The notes below the pieces were generated by a model, which had not been told where the DNA came from, did not search any database, and saw only the letters and a program-made list of their open reading frames with translations. Shown here one piece after another: positions 9,384 through 21,928 of a DNA stretch of 64,000 nucleotides. Numbering within the stretch: position 1 is the stretch's first letter; every line of letters starts with the position of its first letter. Source of the stretch: Eremomyces bilateralis CBS 781.70 (lineage: Eukaryota; Ascomycota; Dothideomycetes; Eremomycetales; Eremomycetaceae); assembly GCF_010015585.1 (NCBI RefSeq), contig NW_022985072.1, positions 219,662 through 283,661 of the forward strand, given 5' to 3'. Both the position numbers and the translations under genes were made by a program.

Positions 9384-11843
9384 TCACAACCACCCACTCT
9401 CCCCAAACCTCTCCTTCCGAACCGCATACCCATTCAACATCCCCCCTTTCACCACCCCCTGCGCCTCGCCTCCTCTTCTTTCCCCCACCCCCGCATGCGT
9501 TCTCCGTCGATTCAATACCTCCACCGCATTCGGATCCACGTTCCCCACCACCCGTATACTCCGCTTCAACTTCACCCTCCGCCTCTCCGCCGCCGCCTCC
9601 CGCCGCGCCTCAAACACATTCACATTCCGAAACAGCCCTCTCCCGCCGCCCAACGCCCCCATCGATGGCCGGAGCAGGTGGACGAACGAGTCGCGTTTCG
9701 CGGGGACCGTCAGCGAGTCGCTCCCCGTCTCGTGCGGCGTGCTACGGACGCGGTGCGCGCGGTGGTGGCGCACTGAATGTTTGTCGAATGCGGTTGGTTG
9801 CTGGGACTTCGCGCGGGGTTGGGGGCTTCCGTGCCGCTTGGACATGCACCAGGAGGACATGGAGAGGTGGCGTCCGAGGACGTTATGGAGGACGTGCGAG
9901 GCGGAAGAGGGCTTGCGCATGGCGGTTGGGGAGACGTCGCTGGTGGGCGAGGGAGGTGCGGATGTCGCGGAGGGGAAACGGAGGTGCGGGAGGCGCTCCA
10001 TGGTCTGGGGGTAGGGGATGTGGTCGTCGGCGGCGCCGGGGCGGGCGGTGGAGCGCCAGAGCGGGTCGGTGCGGCCGCCGTCGCTGTACCACGAGAGGCT
10101 CTGGGAGGCAGAGGCGTCGGAGAACATAGACATGGAGTGGCTGGGGGCGTCGGAGGGTTTCCGCTCAGTGTGGTCGCCGCCGATGATGCGGACCATCTTA
10201 GCGAGGTGGGCTTTGGAGTTGTGGCGGGCGGCAGCGACTTTGGAGGGGAGATGGAGGGGGAGCGGCGGCTCGTTGATGGGTTGCTTCTTGGATTTCTTGC
10301 CTTTCGGATGCGAGGTGGGCGGTTTTGTGCGGGTGTAGTAGGCGGATGAGCGATAAGATTTGGGGGCGTAGCCGGCGTTTCGAAGGCGGGGATCTGTCCC
10401 ACCTTCCTCGCGGTCTCGTCGTCCGGAGGGGGGTGGCGAGCGGGAACGGACATATCGGTCTTTTTCGGTTTGGTTCCTTCTGACTTGCCGGGGGAGAACC
10501 ATCTTGAGGGGAGCGGCGGACAGAGGGCGACGTCGGCGAGGACGTGGTTCACTTTCGTTGGATTTCTTGCTCGGAGTCGGTGGTGTGTCGTCTCTTATTA
10601 CTATAGCACCAAGTATCCTGTGCGCCTTGCTGTTCTTCCGGCTCCAGAGGGGTGATGGTGGTACCAGTCGAACTTGTTGGCCATCATCGTCATGATCGTC
10701 GTCCTCGTGATTGGAGCCAAACTCTTCGTAGCTCGTGCTCCCGGGATGGTGGGCTGCTATGTCGCGATACTGTTCAACGAGCTGTCTATGGTACTCATCA
10801 GAACCTTCGTCTTCACCTTCCTCCGTCTCATCCTCGCCCCCATCGTTTCCGAACGGTGGATTATATCTCCCTGGACTCTCGGGTGCACTGACGGACCCCG
10901 CGCTATATCTCGCGAGCGGACTACTAGGTGAACGACCCGAAGAAGCAGGTTTGCGGCCCGGCATATAATGCGAGTAATCCCGTGAACGAGGTTGTACGTT
11001 GCGGAACAATGCTCGGTGTCGACCCCGCAGTGCCTCTGCTGGATTGTCTTCTAGAATACCAAGAGCAGCTATTGCCTTCTCACTAGGTCCCCTGTTCACC
11101 GACCCTAGTGATGATGTCTCAGTGGGACTAGACGCTATGTAGTGAGGGGATGGTAGGGAGTCGTTGAACCCCTGTTGTCCTGCGGGAGGAATGAAAAGCG
11201 AAGGAGGTGGCGCAAGGGTTGGTGATGAATGATACGGGAGATGATGAGCTTTATATGGTATCGAACGACGTCCGGGCAGCTCTGGATACGACACCGTTGG
11301 CGGAGACGAGGGTTCTGCAGGCAATGCAGCCCAAACATTGCTTCTTTCACTCATGCGGGCGTGCGAGACATCCACTAGAGACTCACCAGATCGGTGTGAC
11401 GCCCATTCTGGGGTGGATCCCACACTCGGCGAAGTGTCAGGAAGAAGTAGATCATATACGCGTAGTTGCAAGGACGTGGGGTATTTGACACGCTGGAGCT
11501 GCGGTGTACTGGCGTTGGACGATCGATAGCTCGTTCGTCGACTGTGGTCAAGACGTTTGCCCGGCTCCAAATCCTCATACTCATCATCCAACCGATCCTC
11601 CGAAAAACTGTACACGCTTGACGGACGTTTGATGCGATGGGTCATCAGGAGCTTCGACGCTCGATCTCGAGGGATGTTCCGTGATATTCGTTTCGCATGG
11701 CCTCGAACCGGTGCCGTCCGTTTGGCAAATGCCTGGAACGGAAGGGCGGCGCTAGGGGTGCTTGATATCGCAGAACGACCATTGAAATCTAGCTGCTCAG
11801 GGCTCCCGCGATACTCCCCATACGGATTGTAACTGGCGTGCAT
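9384..11843 (-). CDS. Large intrinsically disordered fungal protein, function unknown
   Basis: A single exon of 819 aa, read from the ATG at 11843; the next in-frame codons upstream reach only a GTG. I do not recognise a domain. The sequence is Ser/Pro/Arg-rich and low in hydrophobic residues, with an acidic Asp/Glu-rich stretch around residues 340-400 and several basic patches such as RPRRRR, and many S-P and R-x-x-S sites that suit phosphorylation. The most ordered-looking part is the C-terminus, where FEARREAAAERRR is followed by LKRSIRVVGNVDPNAVEVLN; that short block is where I would expect conservation. No membrane segment or signal peptide is seen. A 5'-UTR intron is possible (GTAAGT at about 11916 on this strand). 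It is divergent from the Zn2Cys6 gene. A nuclear or cytoskeletal scaffold role would be a guess. Confidence 0.75.
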   Translation of the reverse strand: MHASYNPYGEYRGSPEQLDFNGRSAISSTPSAALPFQAFAKRTAPVRGHAKRISRNIPRDRASKLLMTHRIKRPSSVYSFSEDRLDDEYEDLEPGKRLDHSRRTSYRSSNASTPQLQRVKYPTSLQLRVYDLLLPDTSPSVGSTPEWASHRSGESLVDVSHARMSERSNVWAALPAEPSSPPTVSYPELPGRRSIPYKAHHLPYHSSPTLAPPPSLFIPPAGQQGFNDSLPSPHYIASSPTETSSLGSVNRGPSEKAIAALGILEDNPAEALRGRHRALFRNVQPRSRDYSHYMPGRKPASSGRSPSSPLARYSAGSVSAPESPGRYNPPFGNDGGEDETEEGEDEGSDEYHRQLVEQYRDIAAHHPGSTSYEEFGSNHEDDDHDDDGQQVRLVPPSPLWSRKNSKAHRILGAIVIRDDTPPTPSKKSNESEPRPRRRRPLSAAPLKMVLPRQVRRNQTEKDRYVRSRSPPPSGRRDREEGGTDPRLRNAGYAPKSYRSSAYYTRTKPPTSHPKGKKSKKQPINEPPLPLHLPSKVAAARHNSKAHLAKMVRIIGGDHTERKPSDAPSHSMSMFSDASASQSLSWYSDGGRTDPLWRSTARPGAADDHIPYPQTMERLPHLRFPSATSAPPSPTSDVSPTAMRKPSSASHVLHNVLGRHLSMSSWCMSKRHGSPQPRAKSQQPTAFDKHSVRHHRAHRVRSTPHETGSDSLTVPAKRDSFVHLLRPSMGALGGGRGLFRNVNVFEARREAAAERRRVKLKRSIRVVGNVDPNAVEVLNRRRTHAGVGERRGGEAQGVVKGGMLNGYAVRKERFGESGWL

Positions 11844-13259
11844 TGTAGCTGATTCCACAGCTTGGTGATAGAACGGGTATTATGGAAGATTGGACCATCA
11901 GAGACATGACTTACGAGGCGTTAAGACTCCACGAGACAAAGAAAACTATTGAAGAGAGAATGCTCTCACTTGAAAGGAAAGTGACTTGCTAGACTACGGA
12001 AAGGGAAAGGCAGCGCGAGTACAAAGAACATGATGATGAGGCAGACTGATAGCTGAGTGTGACATAGTCAATCCAACGTTACCGTGCTGATCGATGAAGT
12101 CGGTTAGGACGATCATGGTATTTCGACGTCGCTATCCACATGTTCGATACGTCAGCAATGGCGATGGCCCAATGAATATATTACCATACTAGATAACTCC
12201 GACATTCTCCTTCCGGACGCTCGTCCGTCGTGGAGTTCCTGATGGCCTCTCGGAGATAAGAGGTATGGTCCGAGGATGAGAAGATAGAAAGATGCCCCGG
12301 TGCCCCAACAAGAATTCCCTCGACTCGTGGCCGGGCTGATGGTTTTATCGATGAGTCATAAATCATCTAAACCAATAAGTGGAACCGTGGAATTGTGGAA
12401 GAGATGGTGATGCAATCAGGTGTTGGTACAACGAGAGAAACGGGAGAGATGAGAGATGAAGTGTGGAGGAAGAGGGAGAACAGAGGGGCCGCGGTCTGTG
12501 CTAGTCATAGGGCAGACGATCTGATAGACGGGACAAGCACTGAGATTCAAGTACGTACGTACCTTGATACCATCTTCCTCTCTCACATCTACTCCCTTCA
12601 TTCGGCGCATATTCACCTTCCTCTATTGTCGTCTCTCTTGCGCCCCTTTCCGCTGTCGCGACTCTATTGTTCTGCGCTCCAACTCCAGCCCAAGGTAAAT
12701 CATCCTCGATTCTTAACTCCGGACCCTTCGCGCCAACATCTGAGGATTTCTCGTCGCTGCTGGTGAATACGCGGTGTTTTGTACGTTTATGCTAAAGCTA
12801 TAGCCGTTCCAGATATTCCGCTTTCCTCCGAGAGATCGATCGATTTGTTCGGGAGAGCGAGCTCTGAGAGACATCCATCACCCACCCGACCAGAAACCAG
12901 TCGGAGGGCTATCACCGAGAACGACCCACAATAGGAACGAAAGCAGATCAAGTACAATAGACAAAATCAGCAGCATCTTGCTCCTTAAAAGAACTTCCCT
13001 TGCAAGTTGCGACTAAGTTTCGGCGAGTCCACCGATATTGAACGTACCGGGCACCTGCAGACGGCGAAGTGCGCCACACTACTTATTCCAACCCTGAAAC
13101 ACCATCCAAGCCGTCCACAAGGCTGGATTGTACCGAAGACCGGGGCATACGCGTATACCGATTAGTGCGCGGACACAATACGGGCACGTCGAATACATAT
13201 TTAGTCTAAAGACAAGATTCTGCTCTCTCCATTCATTCGAGGGAGTACGGAAGCTCGAA
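11844..13259. other. Divergent intergenic region upstream of the Zn2Cys6 gene
   Basis: About 1.4 kb between two outward-reading genes. Short ORFs here (for example around 12395-12766) lack conserved features. The stretch 12,550-12,780 is pyrimidine-rich on the + strand and may belong to the transcription factor leader. Confidence 0.5.
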
Positions 13260-16254
13260 ATGGCGCCGACACCGCCTTCCACCACCCCTTCAAGCACCGG
13301 ACAATCCCCAGACGCTCAGTTCCGAGTCGTCAGAAAACGGAACCGGATCCCTCTATCTTGTGCGCCATGCAGGAACAGAAAGTAAGCAAGTCCCCTCACC
13401 GTCTGCGGTCTCCCGAACCCCTCACGGTCATGAGCTCGAAGCTGATGGTGCACCCTCCAGACTCAAATGTAACCGCGCCCATCCCTGTGATAACTGCACC
13501 AAGCGTGGAGATCTCGGATCTTGCACCTACGCTAACCCTGGCGTCCGTAAGAAGACCTCATCAAGCAATGCCTCTTCCGGTTCTCCTGACGAGATGCAAA
13601 GCCGTATTGACCGACTGGAAGGCTTGGTATTATCGCTTATGACCAATGGCACGCAATCCGCAGGTTCGACCGCAGCGCACGCCGCAATATCGGAAAGTAT
13701 CAGTGGCAGCTCGCAGGATGCGCAGGGTGACCTAGAGAATAGTGAAATGGTAGCCGTGGAGCAGGAAGGGGAGGAAAACGAGGTGGATCAAGTCGGCCAT
13801 TCGATCGGGATGATGAAGATTGATAAAGATAAGGCGGTATTTGCTTCGGAATCGCACTGGTATGCGATACTCGGAGAGGTAAGTCGCATCCGTAGGAAAA
13901 CAATCGAATATATCTGACGGAATCCAGATCGCCGAAGTCAAGAACTATTTTAACGACCACAAGAAACAATATGAGGAACAAGTCCGAAAGATCAAAGCGA
14001 CCAATCAGACCGATGATCGTTTTGAGAGTGTTCCTCTTTTAGGGACCCCAAAACCAAGCAGCAAAGCTGAGATTTTGAGTGCTTTCCCGCAGAAGCCGAC
14101 CGCGGATCTACTAGTCACCCGATACTTCAATACATACGATCCTGCATTGCGTAAGTTCAGCTGCACAGTTCAGACAACGTTTGCTAATGCGAGACCAGAC
14201 ATCATCCATGGACCGACATTCCAAAGGCAATACGACCAGTACTGGGCGAATCCGAATGAAACTCCGGTCATCTGGCTCGGACTGGTGTTTGCCATGATGT
14301 CCATTGCCCTTCAATCATACCACCGAGCAGGTGATGAACCCCCGGAGTATCGTGGCCGGTCATGGAATATGTCCAATGAGTATCGCAGGCTGACGGCGCA
14401 GTGCTTGGTGTTTTCCGACATCACGCAGCCCATCACCCATATGCTGGAAACACTGGTCCTCCACGTCCACGCGGAGCATTCACGAAGCAATGATGCGGAG
14501 CCCGGCATCCTGGTTACGGTAAGCATCCTGGTGCGCCTAGCGATGCGAATGGGATACCATCGCGATCCGGCTCCGTACCCAAACGTCACCCCCTTCCAAG
14601 GCGAGATGCGAAGGAGAGTATGGGCGGTAATCCGGAACATGGACTTGTTATTCTCCAATCAAGCCGGCCTGCCGCCGATCGTGAGGTCATCCGACACCAA
14701 TACCGAGCTGCCACTGAATGTGTATGACGACGAGCTTGACGAGCAGATGAAAACATTGCCGATTGGACGACCGATGCGAGAGGCAACCCCGGCAACCTAC
14801 ATGATCCAGAAAACCCGTTTAGTCGCCCTCTTCGGCACCATCGTCGACGTCGTGCAAACCCTGAATACCCCCGCCTACGAAGAAATCATGAAACTCGACC
14901 AACGCGTCCGCGAGCTCAAAGCCTCCATCCCCCCACACCTCGTCGCCCGCCCCATCGCCGAGTCCGGCCGCGACCCCTCCTCCCTCATCATGCAGCGCTG
15001 CTCGCTCGACTTCCTCGTCCTCCGCTGCCTCTGCGTTCTCCACCGCCGCTACATGCGCGCCGCCCGCAGCAACCCGCGCTTCGCCCACTCCCGCCGCGTC
15101 TGCGTCGACGCCTCCCTCGACCTCCTCAAGCACCAGGCCGTCCTCCAGCAGGAAACCCACCCAGGCGGCCGCCTCGCCAGCGTCACCTGGTTCATCTCCT
15201 CGCTCACCATGAACGAGTTCCTCATGGCCGCCATGACCGTCGCCCTCGACCTCTACCACACTTCCGAAGCCGAGTGCGCCGCCGGGATCCGCCTGCCGCT
15301 CGAAAACCCCCCCAAGGAGAGTTGCGCGCTGATGACCGCCCTCGAGCAGAGCCTCGTCACCTGGGACTCCCTGAAAGATCGCAGCGTCGAGGCCTACAAA
15401 GCCTACAATACTCTCTCCGCCACCATTCCGAAGCTGAAAACCCACTGCGCTGCGACTTACGGTGCCGAACTCACCTCGTCGGCGGGAGCCGGGTTCGCGA
15501 CCACGGGCTTGCCGTCTAGCGTAGATGCGAAGATGTCCCCCGACCAGTCGGCCGCGATGACGCTGGGAATGCTGAGCGCCGGAGGGCTGGCAGCGAATTC
15601 AGGCAATACGTTCTATGCTCAGCAACAGCCGCCGTTCGATGGCCCGGCGGGGATGGCAGCGTATACAGGGACGATGGGCCCAGCTGGAGGGATGGCGGCG
15701 CCGGAGGCGGTGGGCGTGACGAATCCGTTTTCGTCGCTGTTTGGGCCTAGTATTGGGAGTGGGTTTCCGGGGATGGAAGTGCCGTCCGCGAATCTGAACT
15801 GGGTAAGCTTCCCCCGATCCTTCCCCTTTTTCCTCTTCCTTTCCTCTTCCCTTTCCTTTTCCTTGTCCTTTTCCTTGTCTTTTACTTTCTTCACAGACAC
15901 CTCCCCTCCCTTCTGCTTTTTTCTTACCACCACACTGCCTTCCAATGTGTAAATATGTTTCTGCCCGTGCTAACCCTATCCCCACCCCAGGACCAATGGG
16001 ATACCATCCTCCAAAACCCCCCCCTCGACTCCTCCTCCAACTTCTGGCCCGGCACCATGGATCTCTCATCCGGCATCCTCGGCGCCGACAGTTCGACCAC
16101 CGGCGCGCCAACCACTACAACTTCCGGCGTCCAGGCGAGTTCAGTTCCGGAGTTTATGCGGACGAATGCGCAGGCGGGAGACGAGCAGACGAAGGCAGTG
16201 ACGGAGAAGATGTTTCCTGGGGCGGTGTTTCGTGGGGGTTTGGGGTTTGAATAA
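13260..16254 (+). CDS. Zn2Cys6 transcription factor with fungal-specific regulatory domain
   Basis: Nuclear DNA-binding regulator of 876 aa. Exons: 13260-13381, 13461-13878, 13928-14150, 14199-15802, 15991-16254. The binuclear zinc cluster spans the first intron: CAPCRNRK joins LKCNRAHPCDNC, giving six Cys in the usual C-x2-C-x6-C-x6-C-x2-C-x6-C arrangement, followed by a basic linker and a short coiled segment (MQSRIDRLEGLVLSL). The fungal_trans middle-homology domain covers roughly residues 250-600, with GPTFQRQYDQYW near its start and the ILVRLAMRMGYHRDP motif. The C-terminal third is Gly/Ala/Thr-rich and probably disordered, as in activation domains. Intron 3 (14151-14198) is 48 nt, in frame and stop-free. 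Target genes cannot be read from the sequence, and no metabolic cluster adjoins it. Confidence 0.9.
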
Positions 16255-16820
16255 GGGGGGAGATGAAGCGTGGGATTGAGTGGAGGGTTTGGGTTATGAC
16301 GTTTATGGGCTATGATGGATGGGATAGAACTCTGCTCACTTACACCGGATTGCGTCCAGGTTAGGGGTGGGTTGGTGGCAAGCGATTGATCGGCGGGGGG
16401 AAAAAGTTTATCGGGGCTGAATAGGGTTAGTATATACCTATGGAATATACCTCGAGGAGTCACGGCCGGTTGAATATTATGGAAAATCTATTGGCGAGAT
16501 ACGGTTATGTACGATCCCGAAACGTTATTGCTCCATCTGCCATTTCGCTTTGATGGTGAAGAATTCTTCCAACGGTCATGGATACACTCCGCTACGGGCA
16601 GGAGTATCTTATTCCAAAACTTGTAGAGCGCTGATACAAGGGCCGAAAATGACCAGTACCAAGCCTATCTGTAGTCCCAGGCCTCAATTCGTCGACAACG
16701 TAGATATAGGCATAAGAGCTCATTAGATTGTAGTTCTAGTTTGACCTCAATCAGTAGAGAGGACCACATCTAAGCCTGTCTCAACTTCCGAATATCTACA
16801 ACCGAAAGACCAGGACCACA
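16255..16820. other. Convergent intergenic region
   Basis: Holds the 3' ends of the Zn2Cys6 gene and MMS19. Nothing else is recognisable. Confidence 0.6.
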
Positions 16821-19800
16821 TCACTCGGAAATATCACCATCCTTCGGCTCATCGAGCTCAATCCACTTAGTGCGACACTTCACCGCAGCGGCTCGCACCG
16901 CCCGCCTACTATCATCCAGCGGCCTAGTCAGCTCTTTAATCACCGACTTCCGGAACGGAATGACCGCATCGACCGAGAACGCAGCCGCGATGTTCGCAAG
17001 GCATCGCAGTGATGTCTCCCGCACGGCGCCGGAGTTCGACTTGGACGACGCGGCCTTGAGGAGCCGCGGGATCAGACTGCTCAGATAGCTCGCCATCGCC
17101 GCGGAGTTCTCGGTTAAGATCAACCCCAGCGTCTCGACTGCGGCGACTTTGGTGGCTTCTTCGTCCGCGAGGTCGAGCATCTGGAGGATGAGCGGGAGGA
17201 GAGAGGGGAGGTCGGATTCGATCACGGAGTAGGGAAGGGACTTGACAATGCTCATGATCGCGACAAGGTAGTTCCGCTTGATAGCGTCGGACTCTTCTTT
17301 GAAGGACGTCGTCAGTGGAGGGACAATGAGGGAGAAGGCTTTCTGGCGGTAGAGCGGGGAGATTTTGCAATGGTTCTCTTTGGTTAGGAAATCGTCGGAT
17401 TGGAGAATCGTGGCAAAGCCTCGTGCTACCGGGCGACCGTACTCTGGATCCAACAACAGCTTGCGCAGCTCAGGTAGGATGGGGATAAGCTTCCGTTCGT
17501 TCCGGAGGAGAAGAGCCTTGACAGACGCCAGGATGAGTCGCGCGGAGTCCTTTTTATGCGCGCAGGCAGCGAAGTCGCCGATCGGTTTACTGCACAAGAG
17601 GTCCACCGCAAATTCCGCATTATCAGGCGACAGGAATTTGTTTAGGATTAGAGAGACCTGTCGCAGACTTGCTCGACGTACTTCGACACTGGTAGAGTCA
17701 GCTGTGGCGATGTCGGAAAGGGTCGAAAGATGCTTTCTCAGATCTTGGATTGGTACGACGTCTCGCTGAAGGGCAGCGACAATATACGAGGATGCGAGGA
17801 GCTTGAGGGGATTTAGCAGGGTGCCACTGGCATCGACATTCTCTGATGACTCTCCAAAGGCATCCACAGGGTTGTAGATTTCGATGAGGTGTTTCTTCTG
17901 GAAAGCCGACGTTTGTCGGCGCAGCACAACGTTGCAGAGCTGGCCGACCAACTCGTAAACTCTGTTGTTGGCGAAGTTGCTCTGGTTGCTACCGTCGCCT
18001 ACCCGTTGCAGTAACGGGAAAATCAGTTGCCCATAGAGAGGACAGTCCTCATCAGTACCGTCAAGAGAAGCGGATGTGTGGGTGAGCGCATATAACAGCG
18101 CTGACAACAACGCACAGAGGAAGGTCGAAGAAGATTGCTCTCTGATGGCGGCGTCTAATTTGTTCCGGAGCCGTAAGATGACAAGATCGAAGACTTTGGC
18201 TTCTTGAGCCAAGTTCGAGAACGCGTCCAACACAGGAACGTATCCAAGGTCGCCGGCCGTATCATTGTCGGGTATAAGGGAAAGGAAACGAGGGAAGGCG
18301 TGGTCTATGATGAGGTGAGGTTTCTGATGAGCAATGTCGACTAACGCTTGGATCGCGGGCCCACGAAGCTCGACTTTGCCTTCGTAATCATCAAGGATGA
18401 GGTCTAAACACTGTCGGATGAGGGTGGAAATCTCTTGGTCCTGGAGGAGATTTCGACACATGCAAAGCTGTACTAATCCCTCCAGGCAAATCTTCTTAAA
18501 TGCCACTTCATTCGCAGGGACGCTCAATTGTCCACCCACAAGCAATGTGACAAGAATGTCTTTGTGCTCGGAAAAGGCGTTGTACGTATCCTCTTGCGTG
18601 TCTGCCACGCCCCTTCCGGCGATGGTTACCCAATCACCAAACACTTTGACGGATGCCTTCAGCAGTTGCACCAGGACTTCCAGCAGACTTCGGCGCTTTG
18701 CGAGCGAATCGGCGCCTTCGAAAAGCGCAACGAGATGCGGAACGACGTGGGCCACCAGTAAATTTGCGCATTCTCGCGTTCTTGAGGCGACGGCCTCCAG
18801 GATCTGTCCGGCTGCTTTCGATTGCTTCGTCGGCGCGTCCTCGAGGTGCTCGGAGCATTCTTTCGATATTGGCCGGAGATATGCAACGAGTTGCGGACGT
18901 CCGACGGATAACTGTGCTCCGATCTCGGATATGACATCCAGAGCCTTATCTGCCAGGTCTTCTTCCTGGACGCTAAGAATCTCGAATTTGAGGGCATCCC
19001 AGAGCGTGACGGCATAGAGGGACACGGTCCTGGTTCCGTAGTTGGAGATGCAGCTATGGAGCGCTGCAAGAGTGTCTCGCTTAGTATTCAGCGATGACGA
19101 ATCCAACTTATCGAGCAGCGCTGGGAAGGAATAGGGCGCAAAGCTCCCGCATGCGGCTATGCAGTCGCGAAGTCTGTCTTTCAGATCTTGCGCGGTTATG
19201 CCGTAAGGATCATCTGGAGGGGGACGGAAGGTAATGGGGAAGTAGTTGAATACCGCTTCGAACCCGTCCTGTGCATAAGCTCCCAGCTCCCATTCACTGA
19301 AGGGCACATTGAGGATCGAAAACACGATCATAAGGTTCCTAGGATCCTTTTCTCCCTCGAACAGCGAGATGAACGTTGGCATGAAGTCCGAGGACGCTTG
19401 ATGGAGGCCGTGAATCGCTTCCCGGTACTCTGCTATTAGTAGGTTTATCAATTTCAGAACCGCGTATCGCTCTGACTGCTGTCTGATCTGCCGTAACGGA
19501 TGAAGGGATTGGATGATGGTCTGCATGCACTCCGCAGCTCTTTCCGCGTCCCATTTCCCAAACTCTTCTATCTTCATGAGCGCATTCGCGCAGGCGGCAG
19601 CGCCGAGCCCTTCAGCATCACCGTTAATCCGAGTCGTGAGAAAATGTACGAGCAGTTCTCCTGATAAAGCAAAAGGTCAGTATTCGTTCCTCTTTCCGTG
19701 ACTTCCGCCAACGCGATAAGACCGGGGAAAGCGACGGTCCTAAAAATCTCACAACGTACTTTGCTGGCGAGACACGGTACCACGGGGCACCGATTCCAAC

Positions 19801-20102
19801 ACGTCCGCCAGATATGCGAGCGCTATCCAAGCCAAATCAGCGGGGTTATCCAGAAGTTGAGGATGGAGTGTAGTATACCTTTTGCCCTAACGGACGGATC
19901 ATTATCGTTGAGGAACTCTCCTAGAGCCTCGATAAGGTCCAATAATTTGAGTTCCTTGGATTGTAACCCTGCCACAGTACTCAGCGATCTCTTCATGCAA
20001 CTCGACAATGTAAGGCTAACTCTCTGCGGTTCTGATCGCGATCTGGGACGCCTCCTTTCTGCTTTTCTCGTGCTCTACTAAGTAAAGCCGGATGTCCGAC
20101 AT
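16821..20102 (-). CDS. MMS19: MMS19/Met18, cytosolic iron-sulfur assembly targeting factor
   Basis: HEAT-repeat scaffold of the cytosolic Fe-S targeting complex that delivers clusters to nuclear DNA enzymes (XPD, polymerases, primase). Coding exons on the complement, 5' to 3': 20102-20021, 19968-19879, 19822-19760 and 19660-16821, giving 1,024 aa (yeast Met18 is about 1,030). The small exons supply the conserved start: LLDLIEALGEFL, then SVRAK-ALAYLADVL, then VSRQQ joined to ELLVHFLTTRING. The main exon has the MMS19_N hallmark GEKDPRNLM and FNYFPITFRPPPDDPYGIT, and the C-terminal HEAT array ends with VIPFRKSVIKELTRPLDD. The main reading frame alone begins at an internal Met (19577); the upstream exons are needed for the family N-terminus. 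Divergent from MTD1; GRX4, another Fe-S/iron factor, lies 3.3 kb away. Confidence 0.93.
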
Positions 20103-20722
20103 GGTATGGGAGGGGTCCATCCAAGCAATTATATGGCTGGTCTAACCCGGAGATATCGGTTGTTCGTTGATTGTCTTTGAAATATGAAAAGTTCGGTCAA
20201 CCCTGAGCGCTTGCGACAACAATTGTCACGCATCTCACTGATTGAATGTATTAGATTGGACACATCATGGGGAGTAAACCCTTTGTTGGACAACTATCGC
20301 ACCACTAGATATCTTATGCAGGAATATCAGATGCGGTTGTACGGAAGTAGAAGCACAGCGTCAACGGTCAAATTCAAAGTCAGATCCCTTCCCTGGCGAA
20401 TGTCGTCACATTTTGGCGGGAAGGTGCATATATTGATAGTGAAATTTATTATCCAATTGCAGTGTCCTGATTACACTTTCTGGAATGACTCACCCCTCAA
20501 CAGGCTTAGCGCGGGGGATCTCTGTGGGATGGATGCATCAAGCAAGAAAATTAAATGCCAGCCGTCATCGGAGCCAGGGCCTGAATTGCTCGAATTTATA
20601 TACCGCGTTCCTCCGGCCGATCGAAAAATTTGATAAGGAATCTGACCGTTGTCGAAAGGGCATTGACGACGGCATTGAGAAACAAAGAAGAGCAAAGAAC
20701 CATTAGTTAGAAGACGATTAAG
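20103..20722. promoter_or_regulatory. Shared upstream region of MMS19 and MTD1
   Basis: A 620-bp head-to-head interval that must hold both promoters. A GGCGGGA-type string lies at about 20416. No gene is seen. Confidence 0.5.
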
Positions 20723-21790
20723 ATGGAACCTAAGCCGGAGCCAAAATCCCAATGCAAGGTCCTCTTGGCCAACACGATGTCGAAGAAGCTCCAGGAGGAG
20801 GTAATCCAGAGTCTTCAAGCCCTCAACCCGCCGCAACCCCCGAAGTTAGTGGGATTCCTTAGCAGCGAGGACCCGGCCGCGCGCGTGTACGCCGAGTGGA
20901 CGGGCCGCAACTGCCGCGAGCTGGGCTTCGAGTTCGAGCTGCGCGAAGTCGACCGCGAGGACCTCGAGGAAAGCCTCATCGCGGCGAACGCCGACGCGGG
21001 AGTCCACGGGATCATTGTTTACTATCCGATCTATGGCAGCCAGCACGATCGGTACCTGCAGCAGATCGTGGGGCTGAACAAGGACGTGGAGGGGCTGAGC
21101 CACACGTATATCTTCAACATGTATCAGAACATTCGGTTCCTGGACGAGGAGCGGAAGGTGAAGAGCATCCTGCCGTGCACGCCGTTGGCCGTCATTAAGG
21201 TGCTGGAGTATCTGCAGATTTACAATACGATCTTGCCGTATGGGAATCGGCTGCATGGGCGCACGATTACGGTCATCAACCGGTCCGAAGTGGTCGGACG
21301 ACCGCTGGCGGCGCTGCTGGCGAACGACGGAGCGTATGTGTACTCGGTCGATGTGAACGATGTGCTGGGGTTTCATCGTGGGCAAGGGTTGAAGAAGAAA
21401 CGGCACGAGGTCACGGAGAAACCGGGATGGACGATGAAGGACTGCATTCCACTGAGTGATGTGGTCATTAGCGGTGTACCTGGCGACAAGTTCAAGGTGC
21501 CGTTGGAGCTGATCAAAGACGGCGCGGTCTGCATCAACTTCTCCAGCGAAAAGGTTAGGTGCTCTCCCTGTCATCCTTCGCTTGACACTAACGCCTCGTA
21601 GAACTTCGCGCCCGGCGTCAAAGATCGCGCCTCGATATATATCCCCGCGATTGGCAAGATGACCATTGTCGTCCTGCTGCGAAACTTGTTGGTATGTTTT
21701 CCTAATCCTCCTCGCCGATAACCCTATCGCTGATTTTCCCGCTCCTAGCGCCTCTACCAAAACACCCTGGCACAACAAAACAGCTCATGA
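20723..21790 (+). CDS. MTD1: NAD+-dependent methylenetetrahydrofolate dehydrogenase Mtd1
   Basis: Oxidises 5,10-methylene-THF to 5,10-methenyl-THF in cytosolic one-carbon metabolism for purine synthesis. Exons 20723-21553, 21602-21691 and 21749-21790 give 320 aa, the length of yeast Mtd1. The catalytic domain has YAEWTGRN where bifunctional enzymes carry the Y-x3-K cyclohydrolase pair; no Lys follows at that spacing, as expected for the monofunctional enzyme. IVYYPIYG and LPCTPLAVIKVLEYL are family motifs. The Rossmann fold shows INRSEVVGRPLAALLANDGA for NAD binding. The last exon encodes only RLYQNTLAQQNSS. It converges with RPF2, with 138 bp between stop codons. Confidence 0.94.
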
Positions 21791-21928
21791 CAGTGACGAC
21801 GAAACGGGGGGATTGGCCCCCTCTTTCCACCATAACTTGTCGAGACCTGCAACACGACTCCTTGGTGAATTTAGTATCGACAACCCATGTGGATGGATAT
21901 GCTTGCATCGTGAGAGTCGCGGAACATC

